From positions 55,900,304 through 55,964,303 of the forward strand of contig OY829537.1 in the NCBI GenBank assembly GCA_963691705.1: 64,000 nucleotides of DNA, given 5' to 3'. Below, piece by piece: positions 45,046-55,004 of the stretch. Both the position numbers and the translations under genes were made by a program. The notes under the pieces are model-generated. The model did not search any database. It was not told where the DNA came from and was given only the letters and a program-made list of their open reading frames with translations. This stretch comes from Viola odorata. Lineage: Eukaryota > Streptophyta > Magnoliopsida > Malpighiales > Violaceae. How positions within the stretch are numbered: the first letter of the stretch is position 1; each line of letters begins with the position of its first letter.

Positions 45046-46992
45046 TTTATAACATGTTTCCTTTTTCTTCTACATAAAAACAAGAGAAGTTAAGGGTGTA
45101 TTCACCTTTAGGGAATATTTGGATTTTTTTTGGAAATTTTAGAAAAAGAGAATGAAAAGGAAGTAAGTGTTTAGGTAATAAGTTTTCCTATTTTGGAAAA
45201 TGATAAGAAAAAAATCTTTCGAAACTTAATACGATGAGAATGGAAACGGTTCTAAGCGTTTTCCTAAAAATTGGTCGTGTGGAGAAACACATATTTCTAC
45301 AATTCTCCATTTCAATGAACTTTTTTTCTAGGACAAGATTAACTTTATCATTTAAGGTTATTACATTGTGGCCTGGTATAAAAAATCTCTTTCTCTAACT
45401 AGCTAACACTAGTCACCCATCTTGCAAGAAAAAACTAGAGCAACTCGAAAAGAGAAGGATTGAGTTACGACAAATTATAATCAGCAAATCATTTCATTTG
45501 CAAATTGCTTTAGAATTTAGCGCAAGTAATGATCATGGAACTTTTCATTTGCTTTTCCATGCCTAAGAAATCTTGTTAGATATAGAAGTTTTGAATCCCT
45601 CCACTAATAAGTTTTGTTGTTGTTACCAATAAAAATTGATGATTCTATTAGTTTTGGACTATGTTAGGAAAAAAATAGGTAAACTTTCATTTTAATCTTT
45701 ATTGGATAAACATCTTATATATGTCTATTGAAAATTTTATCATGGAATTATGAATGTACGAATGAATCTCACAAGTCGTGCTGCTTTTTGACTTTCGAAT
45801 ATGGCTAACCCAAGTTGAATAAGGTCTAAATAATGATGCAAAATGGTTTTTATTTTAAGTTTTTGGGATAAGTTAATGCTTGTTTCTTATATATAATAGA
45901 GATTTTTGGGATAAGTCGTGCTTCATATATGAACAAGCTTTTTTGGGATAAGTTTTTGGGATAAGTCGTGCTTCATATGTGAACAAGCTTTTTTTCCTTC
46001 ATGTGTGGCCATTTACTTAGATGGGCAATTTTTCATCTATTGCTGATGCTCAATCACCCTTTAGGAAATAAACAAACTCTCATTTATTTATTTATTTAAG
46101 TAGACAACTCCTTCTTCTTTTTTTTCATTCTTTACGTTTAATTCCATTAGTTTAATTTGATAATGTTCTTATAAAATGACCTACTACTATTTCTTTTCTT
46201 ATTTTTCGATGCATACAAGTCTTGATTTCGGTGCATATTTATTCCCCACCACTATTTTGTTCATGAGAATAGAAAAGGGGCTAAGCACCTTTTAATCATT
46301 TTAACTTTAAGTAACATGGTGATTTTAATTTTGATTTTATGTCTATAGCTCTAATCAGTTCTTACAATATTTTTTTATTGTATGGGCAGGTTGACAAGTT
46401 AAAGGTTTTGTTTGAATCTCTTTCTACCTCACAACGAAATCCAAAAAATGCATATTAGTACTGTTGGATTAATATCAAATTTTGTGAAATTATTTTTCTC
46501 ACAATTGAGCAAATATTTATAGTTTGGATTGAGAAAAGACTTCTTCAAATAGCCTAAAATGTGGATTGAAGTTGTGTGTCTTTTTTAGTAAAATAAGTTT
46601 ATACATATATAATATTATTATTAATTAGGTTTAATCAGGTTCGATTTTGGTTGAATCTCTGAACCTTAAATTTTCTGCTTCCTAGTTTAACTTACGGATC
46701 CAGTTTTCTAAACATTTTTAGTAAGTCCAAAAATTAGTATTCTCTTTAGATTTCATTAATAGATGTTTGAGAACTAATTACAAAAATTTCGATAGTGTTT
46801 AATTTCTATTTTTAAGAGATTCTTTTACCAATAAAAGTAGCTAATAATTTAAATTTCGATAAAATAACATATTATCTTAAGGTAAATAAGTAAAAAGAAT
46901 AAAATATACTTTAGAAGGGCAAAATTTAAATTAATTAAAATAAATTTTTTTCCTCCGAGTTGCATCCAATTTTGCCCCCACAAAATAAACAC
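45046..46992. other. AT-rich intergenic DNA
   Basis: No gene is supported. A local tandem repeat near 45898-45992 duplicates a unit containing TTTTGGGATAAGTCGTGCTT and CATATGTGAACAAGCTTTTT. Confidence 0.55.
46984..46992. repeat. MULE target-site duplication, left copy
   Basis: AATAAACAC here matches AATAAACAA at 54773-54781 at 8 of 9 positions. Nine base pairs is the usual duplication of Mutator-like elements. Confidence 0.65.
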
Positions 46993-47215
46993 GGGTTTTT
47001 TGCATAAAGCCCCCCTGTACTAAAAAAAAACAGACTCCTCCCCTGGACTAAAAAAATTCAAATTGACCTCCCCTAGACTAAAAAAATTCAAATTGACCTC
47101 CCCTGAACTAGTGGTCAATTGCAAATGCAAGCCCCTCTGTTAGTTCACCTTCATGCCCATCCAAAGTAACTTCTCACTCCCGGTTGCCTTCCTTCCCGGT
47201 TGACAGCTGAATTAA
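46993..47215. repeat. Left terminal inverted repeat of the MULE
   Basis: This is the inverse of 54600-54772 with scattered mismatches. A unit of about 30 bp containing CTAAAAAAATTCAAATTGAC is duplicated here (47047-47107) but single in the right TIR. Confidence 0.8.
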
Positions 47216-47416
47216 TTTTTGGATCCTCCTCTGACATGTTTCTAACATATTTTTCCATTTTTTTTGCAGCATTTTCATTTCTTATTTTCTTACTCCTTAA
47301 TTTCTTATTTTCTTTCTTTTTCTTTTCCAACCTTTTTTTCTTTTATTCTCTTTCTTTTCTTTTTCTTTTTCTTTTTCTTTTCCCTTTCTCCCTTCCCTTC
47401 ATCATCCTCTTCTTTT

Positions 47417-48286
47417 TAGGGTTGACAATTGGGCAGGTATGGAGCGGATAAGCACTATCCATACCCGCACCCGCAAATTTGTGGGTAATCCACACCCACA
47501 CCCACATCCATATGGAGCGGGTAAAGGAAGAGTAATTATACCCGCGGATAACCCGCGAATATCCGTGGATACTCGCAAATTTGGTTGAATTTCAAATTTC
47601 AATCAAATTAATATATAAAAAAATCAATCTAATTTAATAACAATACCACACAATAATAAGATACACTAATCCAACATGATGTTTCATTTTTCGTTTGTCT
47701 GCAGGTCCAATAATTATTAAATAAACAAAAACCTGATTTTAGAGAAAATAAAAACTTGGCCATTTGTTTTTATTTTAAAAGGCCAAAAAGAAAGTTTATT
47801 CAAATTGTAAAAAAATTAATAAAAAATAATAAGACCCACGAGTTTAGAGTCGTTTCATAAATTTAAAAAAGTACGATGCAATGCTCTTTTTTCAAAGATA
47901 AATAAATACTATAGTGTTATTTTGAGGAAGGATCATCATGTGGATTAGAATTAGTACAAAAGAAAATTAACCTTAAATTTTATTTTTTTATTAAAAAAAA
48001 GGTTATATAATGTTTCATTAGAATATCCTCGGTGAAAGAAATTATCAAACTAGCTTCTTTTAGGTTCTACAACAAGTGCCTTATAGATTATATATTAAAT
48101 TAATTATATATATATAGTGCGGGTATTGGAGCAGGTAAGCACTATCCATACCCATATTCATACCCGCATTTTGCGGGTGCGGGTATATCCATACCCGTAA
48201 AATACCCACAATATGCGGATAATATCTACCCACAATTGTGGGTATTGGGTGGATATCCATATCCGCGGGCGGAATTGCCATCTCTA
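47417..48286. mobile_element. Non-autonomous hAT transposon, 870 bp, nested in the MULE
   Basis: It starts TAGGGTTGACAATTGGGC and ends, in reverse complement, TAGAGATGGCAATTCCGCCC, the classic hAT terminus. The perfect 8-bp duplication CTTCTTTT lies at 47409-47416 and 48287-48294. The ends are rich in TACCCGC/GCGGGTA motifs, and the centre is AT-rich with no ORF. Confidence 0.93.
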
Positions 48287-48294
48287 CTTCTTTT

Positions 48295-48384
48295 CTTTCT
48301 TTCTTTCTTTTTTCTTATTTTCTTATCATTAATTTCTTTCATTATCATTTTTTTCTTATTTTCTTATCATTAATTTCTTTCATT
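48295..48384. repeat. Pyrimidine-rich direct repeat next to the LINE 5' end
   Basis: TTTCTTATTTTCTTATCATT and TAATTTCTTTCATT occur twice in tandem (about 48309-48345 and 48350-48386). The LINE reading begins at the end of the second copy. Confidence 0.75.
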
Positions 48385-48436
48385 TCGATTTCATGATGTC
48401 CCCCTAAACCTCCGAACCAAAGAGAACATTCGGCTT

Positions 48437-49915
48437 ATGGGTAATAGGTTGGGTTCTTTTGTATCTGTGGATGAGGATGACCTTAATCAATTCAGGGGTT
48501 GGGTGAAAGCGCGGGTCTTGATCAATGTGGAGCGCCCTCTGGTGACTGAGGTACAATTTTTCAATTCGTTGGGTAAAAAAATTATTATTAATACGGAATA
48601 CGAAAAATTGCCAAATGTTTGTTACTTCTGTGGCATATTGGGACATGTCCACCAGAACTGTAAAGTCCGCTTTGGTACTGATCCTCTAGGAAATCAATCC
48701 CTCCCGTATGAAAAGTTTTTTAAACCCTCCCGTCAAGGTGGTGAGTCCGGAAGATCTTTTGTTAGTGGGGATTCAAGACTCAATTCTGTTTCTTGGAGGT
48801 CGGGTCCTAGCCGAGCTAATTTTATTCCCGTGGACAACTCAGTTTCGAGCCCGGTAGGGAGGGGTAGTGACATGGTCATCGAGGGGAGGGGTAGTGGTGG
48901 TGGCTCCCTAATGGACCAGGTGGTGGAGCGGTTGAAAAGAGTGGTGATAGAAGGTGAGGTACTGGAGCAGTTGCAGGATTCGGGCCAGGATTTTCGTTCG
49001 CTTGAGAATCATCTCTTGCAATCGTTCCGTTCTTTTAATGAACGTGGGCAAAATGACGTGGATAATGGGAAGGGAAAAGAGAGGGCTGCTGATTTAAGCC
49101 CAATAATTTCTGATTTGAGAAACAATAATAGGGGGCTGCTGTCAGGTGGAGAGAGGCCGGGAAATGGATTGGAGAGACGAGATGGGCCAAGCGCGCCTTG
49201 CGGGGCCCAGGTGGACAGGACGCGGATGGCAGGCGCTCGGGCTGAGGCGGGCTTTCTTGGGCCTGGGCCGGTGGAGACAGCATCTGACGGAGCTGAAAGA
49301 AGCGGAGGGCTTGCGTGGGCTGGACAACGCTCAGCGCTTGGGCCTCAACTTTCCTCTCGGCCCAGCGCGCGGGCTGGCAGCAGCCTGACTCCTTTGGCTG
49401 GCTTGGGAGCGGGCTTGGAGGGCCCAATAGCCCAATCTGATGCTGTTTTGGTTGAAGAAGAAGAGGAGGACCCAGAGGATATTCCTCATCCTTTTTCTTC
49501 TGTTTTGCCGGATTTAAATGAGACGGAGGCTTTTTTTAACTCTTCTGAGTTACTTAAAGGGGCCCTACAACATGTGGACATTACTGGGGCTCGAAATAAG
49601 ACCTCGGTTCCTCGCCGTGCCAAGGTGATGCACACAGCTCGGAAGAGTGTGCCGCGCCACAAGGCCATGGGACCTCGTCCCCAAGTCACGATTACTGGGA
49701 AGAGAAGAGGGGATGACCTTGATGATGGTGATAGTGGTAGTCCGTCGTCTTTTTTGCACAAGAAGAGAAGAGCAGTGCATGGGGATGCGGCTGATGAGTC
49801 TCTTGTTTTGGAATTGTCGGGGGCTTGGGAACCCTCAGGCAAGAGCCAACTTCTCGAAGTTGCTAGGTTTAGAGTCTCCTACTTTAGTTTTTCTGTCAGA
49901 AACAAAACTGTATGA
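48437..49915 (+). CDS. LINE ORF1 protein, zinc-knuckle nucleic-acid-binding part
   Basis: This 492-codon frame starts at the first ATG (MGNRLGSFVSVDEDDLNQF) but is really the inside of a longer protein whose DUF4283 start has been lost. The CCHC knuckle CYFCGILGHVHQNC lies at about residues 62-75. The rest is a long G/S/R/P-rich, probably disordered region with a K/R cluster (LHKKRRAVHG) near the end. ORF1 proteins coat LINE RNA and accompany it to the nucleus. The frame is free of stops and overlaps the start of ORF2 by about 120 bp in another frame, so translation of ORF2 would need re-initiation or leaky scanning. Confidence 0.82.
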   Translation: MGNRLGSFVSVDEDDLNQFRGWVKARVLINVERPLVTEVQFFNSLGKKIIINTEYEKLPNVCYFCGILGHVHQNCKVRFGTDPLGNQSLPYEKFFKPSRQGGESGRSFVSGDSRLNSVSWRSGPSRANFIPVDNSVSSPVGRGSDMVIEGRGSGGGSLMDQVVERLKRVVIEGEVLEQLQDSGQDFRSLENHLLQSFRSFNERGQNDVDNGKGKERAADLSPIISDLRNNNRGLLSGGERPGNGLERRDGPSAPCGAQVDRTRMAGARAEAGFLGPGPVETASDGAERSGGLAWAGQRSALGPQLSSRPSARAGSSLTPLAGLGAGLEGPIAQSDAVLVEEEEEDPEDIPHPFSSVLPDLNETEAFFNSSELLKGALQHVDITGARNKTSVPRRAKVMHTARKSVPRHKAMGPRPQVTITGKRRGDDLDDGDSGSPSSFLHKKRRAVHGDAADESLVLELSGAWEPSGKSQLLEVARFRVSYFSFSVRNKTV

Positions 49916-52900
49916 AAGCGAGTTTCAAAGTTTTAATAATAAATGGTCATTTTCTTATGTGTTGGTTGTTGATAGTGTAGGGGATAATAGGAGAGGTGGG
50001 TTGGCTCTGATGTGTAGAAATGATATTTCTGTGAATGTGTTGCATTGCGACTCCCACTGTATTGACATTGAATTATTGAACGGCCTATCGAATGACCCCC
50101 CATGGAGATTCACGGGCATTTACGGGTGGCCGAGTAGGGTGGATAAACACAGAACATGGGAGATGCTTAGACTAAGAAAGGATCAGAGCTCCCTTCCGTG
50201 GCTCTGTGTTGGGGATTTTAATGAGGTGTTGTGGGGCCATGAGAAAATGGGTGGCATAGATAGAAGTTTCAATGAGATGGAGGCTTTTCGGTGTGCGATT
50301 GACGACTGTAACCTGATCGATCTTGGTTTTGAGGGGCCCAAGTTTACCTGGAGTAATAACCAACGGGGAAACGGAACTATAATGGAGAGACTTGATAGGG
50401 GTTTGGCTAATGAACAGTGGATGGGTTGTTTCCCTGAAGCCACAGTTCACCATCTCCCCCGCCTCGGCTCAGACCATTGCCCTATCCAGATTAAGTTGAC
50501 ACCGACAGTCGTTAGGGCCCCTAAAGGTAAAGTGTTCCGTTTTGAGGCGGCATGGCTTAGGGAGGAGTCATGCTTTGAGCTTGTTAAGGAGATGTGGTAT
50601 GGGCCTGAGTTTCAGGGTTCTACCGATTCGCTTGACCAGCGTCTTCGGCTATGTGGGTCGAAGCTTTCTAGGTGGAGCAAGGAGGTTTTTGGGAATGTTC
50701 ACAGATCCATTATAGTCAAGAGAGAGAAACTGGGGTGGTTACAGAAGCAGCCGGTGTCGGACCCCACCTTAGACGACATTGAGAAAGTTAGTAAAGAGAT
50801 TGAGGAATTAATCCACAGGGAGGAAGTAATGTGGAAACAGCGCTCCCGGGTCCTCTGGCTAGAAGAAGGGGATAGGAATACTAAATTCTTTCACGCACGA
50901 GCTTCCCAAAGAAAAAAGAAGAATACGATTGAAAGAATTCAGGATGAGTCGGGTAGTTGGAAGGAGTCTCGTGAGGATGTAGAAGGGACATTCCTAGAGT
51001 ACTACAAGTCTCTATTCTCTTCTGGAGGGTGTGATCCCTCTTCTAGTGTCTTACAACTCATTACCCCTCGAGTTTCCAAATCCATGAATCTGTGTCTCGA
51101 TCAGTCTTTTTCAAAAGAAGAAGTTTTAAAAGCTTTAAAACAGATGCATCCCACGAAGGCCCCGGGGCCGGATGGAATGCCTCCGCTCTTTTTTCAAAAA
51201 TTCTGGTCTTTCCTCGAAAACCCTGTTTGCAAAGTTGTTCTTGGGATTTTAAATGATGGGGAGGACCTCAGCTACCTTAACCATACCTTCATCACCCTTA
51301 TCCCTAAAGTTGCCAACCCTTCCAAGTGCTCCCAGTTTCGTCCTATCAGCTTATGTAACGTCGTGTTCAAAATGATTACCAAAGTGTTGGCTAATCGTCT
51401 GAAGAAGATTATGCCGTATGTCGTGTCGGATAATCAGAGTGCTTTTATCCCCGGTAGACTCATTACAGATAATGCCCTGATTGCCCAAGAGATTTTTCAT
51501 GGTATGAATTCGAAGAGCTCTGAAACAGGGTGGATGAGCGTTAAGCTGGATATGAGTAAGGCCTACGACAGAGTGGAGTGGAATTTTTTGGAGGCTATCA
51601 TGTCCCGTATGGGGTTCTCATCTCGATGGACATCGCTGGTTATGCGTTGCGTTTCCTCGGTTTCATATGCCATTCTCTTAAATGGGACACCTAGTCCTAT
51701 GTTCTACCCTGAGAGGGGTCTCCGACAGGGGGACCCTTTGTCCCCTTATCTGTTCCTTCTTTGTGCAGAGGGTCTCTCGGCGATGGTCCAAGCGGCAGCC
51801 TTGGCCAACAGGATACATGGTTACAAGATCTGTCGTGGTAGCCCGGAGGTTAGCCATTTGTTCTATGCGGACGACAGTCTCATTTTTGCTAAGGCCTCTG
51901 AGGAGGAGGCAGGGGTCATCAGGTCGATTCTGGAGGAATATGAGGAGGCTTCTGGGCAAAAGGTCAATTTGGATAAATCGGAGGTATGCTTCAGCAAGAA
52001 TGTAGGCCAAGGAGTCAGGACGCAAGTTTCTATGCGCTTGGGAATGGTGGGAGTGGAATCTCATGAGAAGTATTTGGGGCTTTCGGTTTCATTTGGTAGG
52101 GCCAAAAAAGGAATGTTCGCATCTATCCGAGATAGGGTTTGCAAGAGGCTGGGGGGGTGGAAAGAGAAGAAATTATCCCAGGCTGGGAGGGAAGTGCTGA
52201 TTAAATCGGTCATCCAATCCATTCCAACATATATGATGAGTTGCTTCGAAATCCCAATCTCTATTTGCGAAGAGATCGAGAAGGCGACTAGGCGATTCTG
52301 GTGGGGAGGAAACTCGGACCAACGCAAGATGCACTGGGTTTCCTGGGATAAGCTATGTAGATCAAAAGAGAGGGGAGGCCTGGGGTTCAGGAAAGTTCGG
52401 GATTTCAATCTAGCATTGCTAGCGAAACAAGGCTGGCGCCTTCATAAACACCCGAACTCTTTACTCTCCCAAATCTGGAAAGCCAGATACTTTCCCCACT
52501 CAGACTTCCTTGATGCGGGGGTGGGATATCGCCCTAACTTTGTCTGGCGGAGCACCTTGGCCGGGAGAGAGGTCCTTCAGAAAGGTTGCTTCTGGCGGGT
52601 GGGAAATGGGGAGCGGATACGAATTTGGAAAGTTCCATGGCTCCCATCGATTGCTACTGGGATGATCTCAGCGCCGGTGTCAGTTCTGGACGAGGAGGCT
52701 ACTGTGGCCGCACTAATTGATCGAGATCGCCGTTGTTGGAAAGCTGAACTTGTAGAGCAACTCTTCCTTCCGCAAGAAGTATCGGAGATTTTAAGCCTGC
52801 CGCTTAGTCGGAATGAGGCGAATGATACTCTTGTTTGGAGGGGCACTACAAATGGGAAGTATTCCGTTCGGAGTGGGTACCATAGCCTATCGACGACAGT

Positions 52901-53417
52901 TATCCAAGAGGGCCAGGGCACGGAAAGAACTTGGTGGAAATTCCTTTGGGGGTTGACTATCCCTCCAAAGTTTAAGAACTTCATGTGGCGGCTGGGTAAT
53001 GGATCCCTCCCGACCAGAGTAAATCTGGGAAGGAGAGGATTATTAGTGGATCCGGTGTGTCCCTGTTGTAATGAGGAGGTTGAGTCTACTTCACATCTGT
53101 TGATGTCTTGTCCTTTTGCGGTTGGGGTGTGGGCAAAATTTAACTTCTGGGGTAGAATTCCAGGGCTTCATGGAGAAAATTGGGTTGAGTGGCTAGCATC
53201 GATCATGGCGTCTCTGGATGAATCAAATATTGAATTTTTGATTTCTACTCTTTGGTCACTGTGGATCTCAAGAAACAACAGGATTTTCTGCCATCGAGAC
53301 GAATCAGCCCAGGAGGTGGTCATTAGGGGCGGAAAGCTGTTAACAGATTTCAAGGAAGCCTGGCGGCCGCCACAGAAATCCTCTTCCCCGGTAGGTCAAC
53401 ACATTGTTCCTAAATGA
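49785..53417 (+). CDS. LINE ORF2 protein: endonuclease and reverse transcriptase
   Basis: I place the start at ATG 49785 or 49794 (MRLMSLLFWNCRGLGNPQ), the usual beginning of plant LINE ORF2; the frame is open from 49647. The apurinic-type endonuclease runs to about residue 230: Asn in NCRGLGN, Glu in LSETKL, Asp/Asn in CVGDFNEVL and the SDHCPI box. RT follows with [65 protein letters not shown] and the intact catalytic LFYADDSLIFAKA. The zf-RVT segment (FKNFMWRLGNGSLPTR, VCPCCNEEVESTSHLL) is near the end. A TGA at 53415-53417 cuts it before the RNase H. Endonuclease nicks the target and RT copies the LINE RNA onto it. All core catalytic motifs are intact. Confidence 0.9.
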   Translation: MRLMSLLFWNCRGLGNPQARANFSKLLGLESPTLVFLSETKLYESEFQSFNNKWSFSYVLVVDSVGDNRRGGLALMCRNDISVNVLHCDSHCIDIELLNGLSNDPPWRFTGIYGWPSRVDKHRTWEMLRLRKDQSSLPWLCVGDFNEVLWGHEKMGGIDRSFNEMEAFRCAIDDCNLIDLGFEGPKFTWSNNQRGNGTIMERLDRGLANEQWMGCFPEATVHHLPRLGSDHCPIQIKLTPTVVRAPKGKVFRFEAAWLREESCFELVKEMWYGPEFQGSTDSLDQRLRLCGSKLSRWSKEVFGNVHRSIIVKREKLGWLQKQPVSDPTLDDIEKVSKEIEELIHREEVMWKQRSRVLWLEEGDRNTKFFHARASQRKKKNTIERIQDESGSWKESREDVEGTFLEYYKSLFSSGGCDPSSSVLQLITPRVSKSMNLCLDQSFSKEEVLKALKQMHPTKAPGPDGMPPLFFQKFWSFLENPVCKVVLGILNDGEDLSYLNHTFITLIPKVANPSKCSQFRPISLCNVVFKMITKVLANRLKKIMPYVVSDNQSAFIPGRLITDNALIAQEIFHGMNSKSSETGWMSVKLDMSKAYDRVEWNFLEAIMSRMGFSSRWTSLVMRCVSSVSYAILLNGTPSPMFYPERGLRQGDPLSPYLFLLCAEGLSAMVQAAALANRIHGYKICRGSPEVSHLFYADDSLIFAKASEEEAGVIRSILEEYEEASGQKVNLDKSEVCFSKNVGQGVRTQVSMRLGMVGVESHEKYLGLSVSFGRAKKGMFASIRDRVCKRLGGWKEKKLSQAGREVLIKSVIQSIPTYMMSCFEIPISICEEIEKATRRFWWGGNSDQRKMHWVSWDKLCRSKERGGLGFRKVRDFNLALLAKQGWRLHKHPNSLLSQIWKARYFPHSDFLDAGVGYRPNFVWRSTLAGREVLQKGCFWRVGNGERIRIWKVPWLPSIATGMISAPVSVLDEEATVAALIDRDRRCWKAELVEQLFLPQEVSEILSLPLSRNEANDTLVWRGTTNGKYSVRSGYHSLSTTVIQEGQGTERTWWKFLWGLTIPPKFKNFMWRLGNGSLPTRVNLGRRGLLVDPVCPCCNEEVESTSHLLMSCPFAVGVWAKFNFWGRIPGLHGENWVEWLASIMASLDESNIEFLISTLWSLWISRNNRIFCHRDESAQEVVIRGGKLLTDFKEAWRPPQKSSSPVGQHIVPK

Positions 53418-53891
53418 TTGCCCCCCCAACGGGGGTGGTAAAGGTCAACACAGATGCAGCCATCGGGAGTTCCGGGACTGGCTTGGGTTTTATTGCTCGA
53501 GACGGACGGGGTGAGCCGATTTTCTCTAGGGCTATTTTTCTCCCTTATCAGACCGACGCCCCTATTGGGGAGGCTCTAGCGCTTAGAGACGCTCTTTCGC
53601 AGGCTAGACAATGGGGGGTGGGATAGGGTCATCATGGAGTCAGACTGCTTACAGAACATCTTGGCCCTGAACAATGAAGATTTCCCTGTAAACTATACGG
53701 GCTTGGTCTTGGAGGATGTGGCTCGGCTGGCATCTTCATTTAGGTGTTTCTCCTTTACGCACACAAAGCGGATTACGAATGTTCCCGCACATGAGTTAAG
53801 CCAATTGGCTTTGATTTCCAGTTTAGGAAATGTTTGGATAGGGGAATGCCCCGAGGCGATCGCGCCTTTTGTACTTGCAGATTTGAATTAA
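53414..53891 (+). pseudogene. RNase H (RVT_3) end of LINE ORF2, split by homopolymer shifts
   Basis: Reading VVKVNTDAAIGSSGTGLGF then EALALRDALSQARQWG in one frame stops at about 53624. IMESDCLQNILALNNED and TNVPAHELSQLALISSLG follow in another to 53891. The frame changes fall in a C7 run (53421-53427) and a G6 run (about 53613-53618), and a TGA separates it from the RT. The opposite-strand copy at 40373-40957 is uninterrupted here, so these are lesions of this copy or base-calling errors. Confidence 0.85.
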
Positions 53892-53916
53892 TCAAATTTT
53901 TATCTTAAAAAAAAAA

Positions 53917-54240
53917 AGAAATTAACCCATCACCACCACGCCATCTCCATCTCCACTGCCTTCTTCCCAGAAATTAATCAATTAACCCACATCTAAACCA
54001 CAAAATAAAAAATGCAAAGGATAACAAAAATAAAAAATTAATAAATTAAACCAGAAAATAAAAAATGTAGAGGATACCAAAAATAAAAAATGAATCAATT
54101 AACCCACATCTAAACCACGAAATAAAAAATGCAGAGTATAATAAAAAAAAAAATGAATCAATTAACCCATATCTAAACTACAAAATAGAAAACACAATCA
54201 AATCTGAACATGAAAAGTTTGATTTCTTGCAGATCTACCA
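53917..54240. repeat. Tandem repeats of about 65-75 bp inside the MULE
   Basis: A unit containing CAATTAACCCACATCTAAAC, CACAAAATAAAAAATGCA and AAAAATAAAAAATGAATC occurs about three times between 53975 and 54190, with one partial copy. This is MULE interior downstream of the LINE. Confidence 0.75.
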
Positions 54241-54599
54241 AGTAAATGAATCTGCAACAAAATGAAGAAGAAGATGAAGAAACAGAGGAGGAGGAAGAAG
54301 AAGGTTTCTTATTGTCGGTGGCGTCGATTGGTGGTAGTTGGTTCCTGTTGTCGGTGACTGGTGGTGGTGGTTATTTGCAGCTGCAGGTGGCGGCGACTGA
54401 TGGTAGAGGCTGGTGGTTGTTTGCACCGGTGGCTGGTGGTGGTGGTCGGAGGCGAGAGGAGGGTGAGGGTTGGATGAGAAAATGAGGAGTGAGAGAGTAA
54501 AATACCGGGTTGGATGAGAAAATGAGGAGTGAGGAAGAAAGAAAAACGAAAGAAAGAAAGAAAAGAGAAAAAATTATCAAATCATAACCGGGAAGAAAA
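54241..54599. other. Low-complexity interior of the MULE
   Basis: GAA-, GGT- and GGC-rich sequence with short frames on both strands (for example 54246-54485 on plus) that look compositional rather than coding. GTTGGATGAGAAAATGAGGA occurs twice (near 54471 and 54511). Confidence 0.5.
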
Positions 54600-54772
54600 A
54601 TAAGAAAATCGGTAGAAAACAGTGAAAACGGACGAGCGTGAAAGTTGACTAACAGAGGGGTATGCGTTTGTAATTGACCAGTAATTTATGAGAGGTCAAT
54701 TTAAATTTTTTTAGTCCAAAAGAGAAGTTTATTTATTTATTGTTAGTACAGATGTTTTTATGAAAAAAACCC
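54600..54772. repeat. Right terminal inverted repeat of the MULE
   Basis: This is the inverse of 46993-47215. The outer end is AAAAAAACCC, and the near-copy AATAAACAA of the left 9-bp duplication follows it at 54773-54781. Confidence 0.78.
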
Positions 54773-54972
54773 AATAAACAAACAAATTGGAAGGAGAGGA
54801 AATTGTCGGGCATTAATCGGATGGTGAAGAAAAAAAAGAAAAAAAGAAAAGAAAAAGAAAACACTGATCCACGAAGCGACAGACAGATACAGACAGGCAG
54901 AGTGTCCATCGATCTTGCTTGACCTATGAATGACGTGGCATCCGCTACTTCGTTCCTAAGATTTTGTTTTCT

Positions 54973-54980
54973 TATAAAAT
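54973..54980 (+). promoter_or_regulatory. TATA box of the YTH-domain gene
   Basis: TATAAAAT followed by an AT repeat lies about 550 bp before the ATG and just before a pyrimidine-rich leader (CTTCCATCCTTCCTTTCC). Transcription would start near 55005. The MULE edge is about 200 bp upstream, leaving a very short native promoter on this side. Confidence 0.65.
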
Positions 54981-55004
54981 ATATATATTTTTGAGGTCTT
55001 CCAT

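Larger units (their letters stand above)
48385..53915 (+). mobile_element. L1-type LINE retrotransposon, nearly complete, 5'-truncated
   Basis: It contains ORF1 (zinc knuckle), ORF2 (endonuclease, RT, zf-RVT) and a C-terminal RNase H, and ends in an A run at about 53906-53916. The ORF1 reading is open upstream of the first ATG to about 48385 (DVPLNLRTKENIR), then stops at pyrimidine-rich DNA. The N-terminal DUF4283 domain and 5' UTR are therefore missing, as expected from incomplete reverse transcription. No clear target duplication was found. Confidence 0.93.
46993..54772. mobile_element. Non-autonomous Mutator-like (MULE) element, 7,780 bp with nested insertions
   Basis: Its termini are long inverted repeats (46993-47215 against 54600-54772). 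They start GGGTTTTTTGCATAAA on the left and GGGTTTTTTTCATAAA in reverse complement on the right, and share CTGTACTAA, AAATTGACCTC, TGGTCAATT and CCCCTCTGTTAGT. A 9-bp near-perfect duplication flanks it. No transposase ORF is present. About 6.4 kb of the length is a nested hAT (47417-48286) and a LINE (48385-53915). Without these the element would be about 1.4 kb. Confidence 0.75.

Noticed and set aside
47200..47451. 83-codon Phe/Leu-rich hydrophobic frame
   Set aside because: Produced by a T/TTC-rich pyrimidine tract; looks like membrane segments only because of composition.
49142..49780. Minus-strand frames opposite LINE ORF1
   Set aside because: Shadows of the GC-rich, repeat-like ORF1 linker; no motifs.
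54246..54485. Glu-rich then Gly-rich plus-strand frame inside the MULE, possible captured gene
   Set aside because: Built from GAA and GGT microsatellite-like runs; no intron, start context or known domain.
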